From positions 22,845,800-22,909,799 of the forward strand of contig NC_049983.1 in NCBI RefSeq assembly GCF_000003815.2: a stretch of DNA of 64,000 nucleotides, in the 5' to 3' direction. Of this stretch, positions 55,244 to 64,000 are shown piece after piece (the stretch's first letter is position 1; each line of letters begins with the position of its first letter). The notes below the pieces were generated by a model that was not told where the DNA came from, ran no database searches, and saw only the letters and a list, made by a program, of their open reading frames with translations. Origin of the DNA: Branchiostoma floridae. Its lineage: Eukaryota > Chordata > Leptocardii > Amphioxiformes > Branchiostomatidae. A program made the position numbers and the translations under genes.

Positions 55244-55659
55244 TCCAGCCTTCCGCGGAACCCCGTCGCGCTGGATAAAATCGCCAAATGTCAAACAAGA
55301 GCGTACACAACTTTTAGGGTTTTCCAAGAATCCAGCTTTCCGCGGAACCCCTTCGCACTGGATGATATCACAACAAATCACGAAAAGGAAAAAAAGAACA
55401 CAATTTCTCGGATCGTCCAGCCTTCCGCGGAAACCCTTCGCACTGGAAACGTCACACCGAGCTGAAGAAAAACTGCACATTTTTTTTTTTTGGGGGGGGT
55501 CATTCAGCTTACCGCGGAACCCCATCGCACTGAATGATATCTTGCCGTGCTAAAAAACGGCGTCAGACCAAAGACGTTCTTGGTCAGACCAATCTCAAAA
55601 CAGGGTTACTCGATTAGTTCCTAACCATCCAGCATCCCGCGGCACCCCATCGCACTGGA
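55244..55659. repeat. Five regularly spaced 32-bp repeats with dyad symmetry
   Basis: Copies at 55244-55275, 55331-55362, 55416-55447, 55503-55534 and 55628-55659, with spacers of 55, 53, 55 and 93 bases. Consensus TCCAG-CYTTCCGCGGAACCCC-NTCGCA-CTGGA: the ends pair with each other and TTCCGCGGAA in the middle is palindromic. Copy 4 has TTCAG..CTGAA, a matched change in both arms. Spacers share traces (GATATCAC, ATCACGAAAAG), so this is a decayed tandem repeat with a conserved core. Confidence 0.8.
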
Positions 55660-56740
55660 AAACGACATGTCAAAATCTATCACGAAAAGTAGGGGGAAAA
55701 TGACTTACAGTTCCTTGAGTTGTCGGCGGGGTTAGCTGACCGGCAGGGGCTGGGCGGTGTCGGGGACCGGAGCGCCAGTCGACCCTGATCCTCTGACCGC
55801 TGTCCCTTGTAGCACTATATTCAGCACAAAGAACATGGTTCACAACATAAAACATCACAGCCTAACTGTTCGGCTAACAGGTTTCCTGGCGCGTCTTGAG
55901 CCCTCTCTGCTGCTAAAGCTTGTGCAGGCCACCAACGGGTCCTATCGGGCCGCACATCTGGTGAGGTTGATGGTGGCTTGTGCCGGCGCTGGGTGGTGAT
56001 GTTTCCCGCGCGTCCCTGTTGTTGGAGGGGGAGAGCGTCAAACCTGCATGAACAACACGTGAACCATGAGACAATGGGAAGGGACGGGCGCCCGGCAACA
56101 GGTCCGGTCCCAGACAGACAAGTCTACAGACATACGCATCTTCACACCGCCCAGCCTCCACATGCGAGCGAGCCGCGTTACGGGAGGTTATCTGGGCCAC
56201 GCGTGTCCACAACTCAGAACCACGCCTTACAGGTACGCACTCATACACATGCAAACTAAAACAGATGGTAGCAGAAAACCCCAACACAGCCTCCTGAACC
56301 AAGCCATCGTCTTTCTCTGTTCCTGCCTGAAAAAAAAAAAAAATTCACGAAAAACAGAAAATGACATAAAATCTGGAAACTCTCGTTCTGCTCCACACCT
56401 CAGCATTAAAAGCCAGCACACACAGGTTTCACAGCACGAAAACGAATATTTAAGCATACTTTCCGAGATACTTAAATGTAGCCTAAAGGTGGGAAAATAT
56501 TTCCGCAGAGTTTACGGTATCGTAAAGACCACGGAAACCATGGTTTTACATTTCCGTAACCTTTCCGTATTCGTTAAGGCAGATTAAATACATGTAATAT
56601 CTTTACATAACATTTAAGCATCCTTATATGTGCCGTATATGAAACGGTCATTGCTTATGTACAGAAAACATCTACAGGCTTTGAACCGACCATACGTTCA
56701 CATACAATCAGTTGACCTTCGCCTTTTTTTATTTTCGTGG
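55660..56740. other. No recognised gene
   Basis: Open frames up to 173 codons overlap on both strands but have no domain, codon signal or splice sites I trust. From about 56450 the sequence grades into a Gly/Lys-poor repeat rich in TTTCCGTA/GGAAAGG, the edge of the satellite that follows. Confidence 0.5.
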
Positions 56741-59175
56741 TTCTCTAAGGTGGAAATTACCAATAGGAGATGATATCTTTTCATTGCCCTTCCGTTACAA
56801 TTGATCTCATTTTACATACTCTTATCAGTATAGGTCTATGGAGACCTCCCCCTTTTATGTATAGGTGCAAAAAAGATGTCGGAATGGTAGCGTTTATTTT
56901 TAAGAATAGGCATTGCTTTTACCAAATTAAGAGTATTTTCCGCTCAATATACCACATGCGCCGTTCAATAAAGCAGCGGCTTCAAATGAATAGCTCCTGC
57001 TGTGTTTGAGTGTTAAGTTTAACCAAGAAAAGAAAATCTCCTCCTGTGTGAAAGCTATATATAACAGATACAATCTTTCCGATGTCTTTCCGTTACATTT
57101 GAGCTGACTTTACAGAAAAGGGGGGAGGTTTAAGCAAACCTCCCCCCTTTTATGTATAGGTGGAAAAAAGATGTCGGAAAGGTAGCGTTAATCATTACTT
57201 GAAGAAGAGGCATTGCTTTTACCAAATTAAGAGTATTCTCCGCTCAATATACCACATGCGCAATTCACTAAAGCAGCGGCTNNNNNNNNNNNNNNNNNNN
57301 NNNNNNNNNNNNNNNNNNNNNNNNNNNNNNNNNNNNNNNNNNNNNNNNNNNNNNNNNNNNNNNNNNNNNNNNNNNNNNNNNNNNNNNNNNNNNNNNNNNN
57401 NNNNNNNNNNNNNNNNNNNNNNNNNNNNNNNNNNNNNNNNNNNNNNNNNNNNNNNNNNNNNNNNNNNNNNNNNNNNNNNNNNNNNNNNNNNNNNNNNNNN
57501 NNNNNNNNNNNNNNNNNNNNNNNNNNNNNNNNNNNNNNNNNNNNNNNNNNNNNNNNNNNNNNNNNNNNNNNNNNNNNNNNNNNNNNNNNNNNNNNNNNNN
57601 NNNNNNNNNNNNNNNNNNNNNNNNNNNNNNNNNNNNNNNNNNNNNNNNNNNNNNNNNNNNNNNNNNNNNNNNNNNNNNNNNNNNNNNNNNNNNNNNNNNN
57701 NNNNNNNNNNNNNNNNNNNNNNNNNNNNNNNNNNNNNNNNNNNNNNNNNNNNNNNNNNNNNNNNNNNNNNNNNNNNNNNNNNNNNNNNNNNNNNNNNNNN
57801 NNNNNNNNNNNNNNNNNNNNNNNNNNNNNNNNNNNNNNNNNNNNNNNNNNNNNNNNNNNNNNNNNNNNNNNNNNNNNNNNNNNNNNNNNNNNNNNNNNNN
57901 NNNNNNNNNNNNNNNNNNNNNNNNNNNNNNNNNNNNNNNNNNNNNNNNNNNNNNNNNNNNNNNNNNNNNNNNNNNNNNNNNNTTTGAGCTGACTTTACAT
58001 AAAAGGGGGAAGGTTTAAGCAAACCCTCCCCCCCTTTTATGTATAGGTGGAAAAAAGATGTCGGAAAGTTAGCGTAAATCATTACTTGAAGAAGAGGCAT
58101 TGCTTTTACCAAATTAAGAGTATTCTCCGCTCAATATACCACATGCGCCATTCACTAAAGCAGCGGCTTCAAATGAATAGCTCCTGCTGTGTTTGCGTGT
58201 TAAGTTTAACCAAGAAAAGCAAATCTCCTGTGTGAAAGCTACATATAACAGATACAATCTTTCCGATGTCTTTCCGTTACATTTGAGCTGACTTTACATA
58301 AACGGGGGGAGGTTTAAGCAAACCTCCCCCCTTTTATGTATAGGTGGAAAAAAGGTGTCGGAAAGGTAGCGTTAATCATTACTTGAAGAAGAGGCATTAC
58401 TTTTACCAAATTAAGAGTATTTTCCGCTCAATATACCACATGCGTCGCTCACTAAAGCAGCGGCTTCAAATGAATAGCTCCTGCTGTGTTTGCGTGTTAA
58501 GTTTAACAAAGAATTCGAAAAGCAAATCTCATCCTGTGTGAAAGCTACATATAAAAGATACAATCTTTCCGATGTCTTTCCGTTACATTTGAGCTGACTT
58601 TACATAAAAGGGTGGAGGTTTAAGCAAACCTCCCCCCTTTTATGTATAGGTGGAAAAAAGATGTCGGAAAGGTAGCGTTAATTATTATTTGAAGAAGAGG
58701 CATTATTTTCCGCTCAATATACCACATGCGCCCTCACTAACGCAGCAGCTTCGCCTGAATAGCCCCTGCTGTGTTAACGTGTTGAGTTTAACCAAGATAA
58801 GCAACATTTACTCCTGGTTAAAACTTACATATAGCAGATACAATTTTTGGAATGTATAGGTGCAAACGGAAAGGTAGCGTTAATTATTATTCTCAAAAGA
58901 GGCATTGCTTTTACCAAATTACGAGTATTTTCCGCTCAATATACCACATGCGCCTTTCACTAAAGTAGCGACTTCGCTTAAATAACTCATTCTGCGTTAG
59001 CGTGTTTGACGAAACCAGGAAAATCAAAATATCCTCATGGAACATATGATATCTTTCCAATATCTTTACGTTACCATTAAGCTCACTTTACACAAAAAGA
59101 TGCTATGTACAGGTGCAAGAAAGATGTCGGAAAGGTAGCGTTTATTTTTTCCAGTAGTATCGTATGTTACCGATA
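56741..59175. repeat. Satellite array, unit about 296-306 bp, with assembly gap
   Basis: The marker GGTAGCGTTAAT recurs at 56889, 57184, 58071, 58368 and 58674; degenerate units follow at 58876 and 59137. Units contain CTTTCCGATGTCTTTCCGTT, a hairpin with AAAAGGGGGGAGGTTT and its perfect mirror around an AAGC loop (57116-57151), and CAATATACCACATGCGC. Bases 57282-57982 are N (701); the 887-base step across the gap equals three units, so two units are probably hidden. Frames through the gap are artefacts. Confidence 0.92.
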
Positions 59176-60656
59176 TCGTTCCGTTACCTTTGCCTTTGAG
59201 CTTACTTTTCAGAAAACTCTCTGAACTTTCTTTACAGAGGTGGAGATTGATAGTTACAGAAAAAGATGTTGGAGAGGCAGCGTTGAAAGCAAGGAAATTA
59301 AATATTTAACCTCCTTGTTGAAAGGAAACAACAGTCGCCGGGAGGACTGCGTACATGCCCCCGAAGATTGGTGGTCATAATTACGGCGTGTTCCCGTTCA
59401 GGGTAAGAGGACTAGTACTGGGCGGCCTGTCCAGTATGTCGCTCGCGGGTGGCTGTGCCTTGCAGCTTGGCATCCCGACGACATAGCGTCCTCACTAACG
59501 GGTAACGTATCATGGGAATATAGCGGGTTTGCTGTTTATATAATTGTACAAAAAAACTTTCTTATCATCTGGAAGAACATTTATTATCTACAAGCAATAA
59601 TCACGTTCTCCCAGAAAGGCTGGTATTTTCTAGTGTGGTAACAGTTGTGTTTAGCTTAACCTTGGCTAAACAGCGTACAAAGGGGATGTGTTTTTCAAAT
59701 TCAAATTTATTCGCCGTCCATTATGAATAACGAACAACGCGGCATTGAATTTCTAATTAGCAGCTCCCAGAAGAGGCCAGTCATGTGATAGGGCGTTATC
59801 CAATGACAGACAAAGGTGGGTTTTTTAAACCTAACGAATATGCCATAATTTATAGAAGAGACCAGTTTGCAGGGCGTCTGTTTCGGGACAAGTCAAGAAG
59901 GAGCCTTGGATCCGTTTCAACACACGGATTATCGGCGTGGCTTTGCCGCAAATGGATTCGAACGGAACTACAGGACGGAAGGGACATAACCATAGGACAC
60001 TCAAAGCTTGCCTGAAACGGAGTATGTTGGAGAGTCGTCAACGGGGCACAACTCAGGGTGAATTCAAGACTGTGTCGTCTTGACCAGCATAAGCTGGCGG
60101 AGACATGGAGAGCACGGCCTGTTCATCACAAAACAGTACCCGTCTTCGGGAATCTCAGCGGATTTTTCCTAATGTGATGGCCAGATGGAACTATGCTGCT
60201 TGAACTGACGTCTTTCCAGGCGTATCGCCTGACACTGGACTCCAAATTGTGGACTTAAATGTAGCGGAGATTCGTGCATGGATATTGTACACCGGATTGT
60301 TCCCTCGGTCGACCAATCCAAGTCCACAATTAGAATCACAAGATAGTTTAGACGGCGAAGCCATAGATACCGGTGTAGGTATGATTCACACCAAATAAGA
60401 CACGCATACCCGATGCAAAAGTTCCAATTTAAGCCACACAAAACACATAAAGCCTACCTAAAGATGCGGAAAGGTTTTAACTTACGCCGCCTTTACTAAA
60501 AATAAATGACAACTATAGTCCAAGGAAAGATCACGGAAAGCGTTCGGATAAGTACGTTTCTGCACTTCTTCACGTGCCTTTCAGGGTGTGTAAACGACAC
60601 ATAAACGTGGGGAAATCGTGACGGAAATCGACTGTAAATGTGGTCAAAAGATCACG

Positions 60657-61048
60657 GAAAGGTCTTAAGAAACGCGTGCTTTCCGCCCGTATAGGTTACG
60701 AAAAACTGTCATTAACGACGCCTTTAAGCGTCTAATAGTTGCGGAAAGGCACGTGAAGGAGTGCCGAAACGTACATATAAGTGCATTAAAGGGAATCTTT
60801 ACGTTCACGGATAGATGTCGTTAAGTTGCGGAAAGGGTGCAGAAAGGTCTTAAGAAACGCGTGCTTTCCGCCCGTATAGGTTACGAAAAACTGTCCTTAA
60901 CGACGCCTTTAAGCGTCTAATAGTTGCGGAAAGGCACGTGAGGAGTGCCGAAACGTACATATAAGTGCCAACGTAAAGGTAACATTAAAGGGGATCTTTA
61001 CGTTCGCGGATAGATGTCGTTAAGTTGCGGAAAGGGTGCAGAAACGTC
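60657..61048. repeat. Two tandem units of about 186 and 206 bp
   Basis: GTCTTAAGAAACGCGTGCTT, GTTACGAAAAACTGTC, ACGACGCCTTTAAGCGTCTA, AGTTGCGGAAAGGCACGTGA and CGGATAGATGTCGTTAAGTT appear in both. Unit 2 has about 16 extra bases (AACGTAAAGGTAAC). Both contain the perfect 8-bp palindrome GACGCCTTTAAGCGTC. The GGAAAGG style links it to the satellite upstream. Between 59176 and 60656 I see no gene. Confidence 0.85.
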
Positions 61049-61129
61049 GCGTTTACGTTGAGTTTAAGCTTGCTTAAATACCAGATTTCGTGCTGTGTTC
61101 CTATAGGTATGAGGTCGCCGAACTCTAGT

Positions 61130-61260
61130 TATGTCAATTTTCAATTTTTTCAATTTCAACTTTATTGCAGGCTCTTGGCCCATATCACATAAAAACATAC
61201 AATACAACAATACACATACACTTTATGTACAATAAAAAAGTTAAATTAGCCTGGGCTTTT
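61130..61260 (-). mobile_element. LINE-type 3' end, reverse orientation
   Basis: On the - strand, GGGCCAAGAGCCTGCAATAA with AAGTTGAAATTGAAAAAATT forms a poly(A)-signal and A-rich tail typical of non-LTR element ends. The body is short and not translatable. A similar A/T tail is near 59695. Confidence 0.5.
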
Positions 61261-61787
61261 GAAAACAAGATTCACATAGTGTGTCCAGAATTTGCTATGC
61301 AAGAAGGCATCTGAGTGGTATAACCGGGAGATAATGTTGTTTGTAGATGTGGCGATGCGTTGAACAAATGCATGCGTTAGTTTGCGTTAGTAATGTACTA
61401 CATTGTATATGTATATCGATTTTTTATCCATACATAAAAGGATTAGATAGTGCCAAATACTGAAAAAGATTCTGGTGTGGATGCTCGAATTTCTGGATCC
61501 CTTTTTGTCATGAGACCGGCTTTAATCCCAATAATAAGTTTCTGACATGCCGACTACGACCGGATCAGCTCTAAACTATTTATAACTATACGCGTCCGAC
61601 GGAATAGCCTGAAACACCGACTTCCCTATGTGGCAGAGATTAATTCAGAGAGGCCAAATAGACTGCAAATATCAGTCCTAAATTGCATTGGGACATTTTA
61701 AAAATAAAAATAAAAGGACGTAATATAAGTACTGTAACAATATATTGTAACAGTTTATCAATGTATAACCGAATTCTTCGTCCTCAC

Positions 61788-62054
61788 CAGTACAGGTGAC
61801 TCCGTCTCCACTGTAACCGGTATTACAGGTACAGGTAAATCCGCCGGGTGTGTTATTACAGGTTGCGTTCTCGTCGCAGTTGTCCGTACCATCCGCACAT
61901 TCATCGTCATCTGTTAATACAAACACTTTGACTGACCAGTACTAAACAATCATATATGAGTCATATTCTCTAGAGGTTTACTAAGAGGTTAATAAAGATA
62001 GATGAAAATACTGAGTAAGTCCGTGGACAATTCCATATATATATATTGAGAGAG

Positions 62055-62086
<32 letters not shown>

Positions 62087-63801
62087 TTTGTTGTGACATG
62101 TAACGAAAATAATTTCCAACAAACGAATGTTTACGAATGTAAAAGCAAATTCTTTGCTCTCACCATCACAGTCGACTCCGTCTCCACTGTAACCATTGTT
62201 ACAAGTACATGTGAACGAGCCGGGTTCGTTAGTACAGGTTGCGTCATCGTCGCAGTTGTCGGTACCATCAGTACATTCATCGTCATCTTTAGATACGAGC
62301 AATACAAGTGAACAGGGGTTAATAAATATTAGACCTTTATCACATTTACGAAAAATTGTGTGTCCAGGGAGATTGAGAAAGAAAGCTGAAAAAGACAGAG
62401 TGAATCAGTCGAACATTTGGGTGACACAATGTGTTGTGAAATGGAACTTAATGAAAACAATTTGGTACTTTTACAATATAATGTTCACTTTAGTAGTGAT
62501 ACTCGGCCTTGTTGATTTGAGTACATGGATGACATCCACACGTGCATTATTTACTGGCTGTTTCCAGAAATAAAATAAAAGTTTTCAACCATACCCTAAA
62601 TCGTACATAGCAGCTTCGAAATAATATAAGCAAATATAGTCCGAGGATTGCAATGATAGATATAACAAAACGTATACTAATGTCATAGAACATTACAAGG
62701 TCAAAGAAAATGTGAAAGAACAAATAAAACAAATGCATTGTTTGGTATAATTTATTCTGTGTATTCAGTCATTTATTCAACCTCCCTGGCCAATACGATT
62801 CTATAATGAAGTAAATTTAATTCGCACGATCCCATCAGTTTATGTTCCCAGAGGATGTCAACCACATAATCAAATTAACATGGCCTGATTAAATTCGTTG
62901 TTCGTACCAGTGCAGGAGACTCCGTTCCCTCTGTAACCGTTGTTACAGGAGAACGTGCCAGGTTCGTTTCTTTTATTTATCGTCAATCTGTATTAGTCTT
63001 GGATAGGGATTGGCGTTCGTATTCATATTAGTACAGTCTAATAAAGATGTCTGTTGTCTTCAAGATATAAGTGCAAGTGGTCACAGGCTTTTCATTTTCT
63101 ATCATTTAAAAGTAGATTAGTTATGTCTGCCGGATTCTAAATGTAACGGATAGTCAATTATGCCAAGTTTACATATGGCTCTATACGACGTTCAAAGCTT
63201 GAGGTGATAATATGTTTCTCTTTCATATGTCTATTTGAATGTTTTGTATGTCCTCAACCTCAATTTGTTTCTATGGTTTTCTTGGTAATGTCCACTTGTA
63301 ATAATATTTTTGCATAACCAACTTCTTTGCTCTCACCAGTACATGTAACTCCGTCCCCACTGTAACCGTTGTTACAAGTACAGGTGAACGAGCCGGGTTC
63401 GTTAGTACAGGTTGCGTCCTCGTGGCAGTTGTCCGTACCATCAGTACATTCATCGTCATCTGTCGATACAAACAATACAAGTGACCAGAGGTGAACAAAG
63501 TTTTGAGACCGACGTCACACATGCTAAAAGTTATATGTCCAGGAAGATTGGGTCAGAGAGCTGAGGTAGACGTCAGTTGAAAATTCCGAAGAGGGAATGC
63601 ATTGCAAAACGGAACTTAATGGAAGTATGTGTAACAGTGTTATATTTACTTATGCATAACGATATTTTTTGCTCTCACCAGTACAAGTGACTCCGTCTCC
63701 GGTGTAACCATTGTTACAAGTACAGGTGAACGAGCCGGGTTCGTTAGTACAGGTTGCGTCATCGTGGCAGTTGTCCGTACCATCAGTACATTCATCGTCA
63801 T
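61788..63801 (-). CDS. Four calcium-binding EGF exons of a larger gene
   Basis: Exons 63801-63679, 63459-63337, 62286-62164 and 61910-61788 are each exactly 123 nt, phase 1 on both sides. Each starts after a CAG/AAG acceptor and ends before GTGAG. Each encodes one cbEGF domain of the form [38 protein letters not shown]-x-DEC with a later Asn and aromatic residue is the calcium site, and C-x-N-x4-F-x-C-x-C fits the Asp/Asn hydroxylation pattern. The product is thus an extracellular or membrane protein with a cbEGF array. Both gene ends lie outside the window, so the family (fibrillin-, fibropellin- or Notch-like) stays open. Confidence 0.92.
62908..62972 (-). pseudogene. Decayed cbEGF exon
   Basis: The - strand reads [21 protein letters not shown] before GTACG. 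The first half of the domain, one Cys pair and the acceptor are gone. It lies between the second and third intact exons as counted from the left. Confidence 0.8.
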
Positions 63802-64000
63802 CTGTCGATACGTATACAAACAATACAAGTGACCAGAGATAAACGACCATATGAGACATATGTTACATTTGCGAGCAGTCGTGTATCTAAAAAGGTTGAG
63901 TAAGATTGATGGAGACGACTTAGTACGTCAGCCAAAAATTCCGAAAAGACAAAGGTGTTATAAAAAGGAACTAAAGCAAGTATTTTATGTGACACTATTA

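Noticed and set aside
55244-55659. CRISPR array
   Set aside because: Repeat and spacer lengths look similar, but the genome is animal, spacers show residual similarity to each other, and there are no cas-like genes. It is better called a decayed tandem repeat with a conserved core.
55913-56587. Overlapping frames of 129 and 173 codons on opposite strands
   Set aside because: GC-rich chance frames without domain, start context or splice support.
57160-58112. Long open frames of 275 and 297 codons
   Set aside because: Most of the codons are N. The rest is satellite sequence.

Overview
The window is eukaryotic, from an intron-rich animal genome. Every multi-exon gene uses GT-AG introns, splice phases chain exactly, and introns are loaded with foldback elements, LINE ends and minisatellites. 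The gene set (TMA7, CFAP20DC, KLHL24/6/35-like genes, an ephexin-type RhoGEF, cbEGF exons), the repeat style and the gene density best fit an invertebrate deuterostome, most probably an amphioxus (Branchiostoma). That assignment is an inference.

Layout. (1) 299-6059, + strand: 3' part of an unrecognised gene with phase-1 introns whose product carries about six copies of an 'AEKEAEHxIMAS' unit. (2) 6549-14265, - strand, convergent with gene 1: a complete 9-exon RhoGEF of 1077 codons, SAM-like / acidic Tyr-rich repeats / FN3 / DH / PH / SH3 / SH3 / SH2. The order suggests an ephexin-like GEF extended by a Src-type SH3-SH2 cassette without a kinase. (3) 15990-18125, - strand: TMA7, head-to-head over a 414-bp NRF1-containing promoter with (4) 18540-36471, + strand: CFAP20DC, 19 exons and 841 codons, all in phase. 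(5) 39.9-53.8 kb: three paralogous KLHL genes, each with a noncoding first exon, one intron and one coding exon. A (-) and B (+) form a large inverted duplication around a mirrored promoter; C (+) is a tandem copy. (6) 53.8-61.2 kb: no convincing gene, but a promoter-like module between direct repeats, a regularly spaced 32-bp repeat, a roughly 300-bp satellite with a perfect hairpin (interrupted by a 701-base N gap) and another duplicated block. (7) 61788-63801, - strand: four intact, phase-1, 123-nt cbEGF exons of a larger gene open at both ends, plus one decayed copy.

Two themes stand out. First, exon/intron borders have been tandemly duplicated again and again: seven times within CFAP20DC and once in gene 1, giving decayed or half exons next to the working one. 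Second, the RhoGEF domain order joins GTPase activation to phosphotyrosine reading in one protein, and its tail carries Tyr-x-x-Met motifs that could be SH2 ligands.
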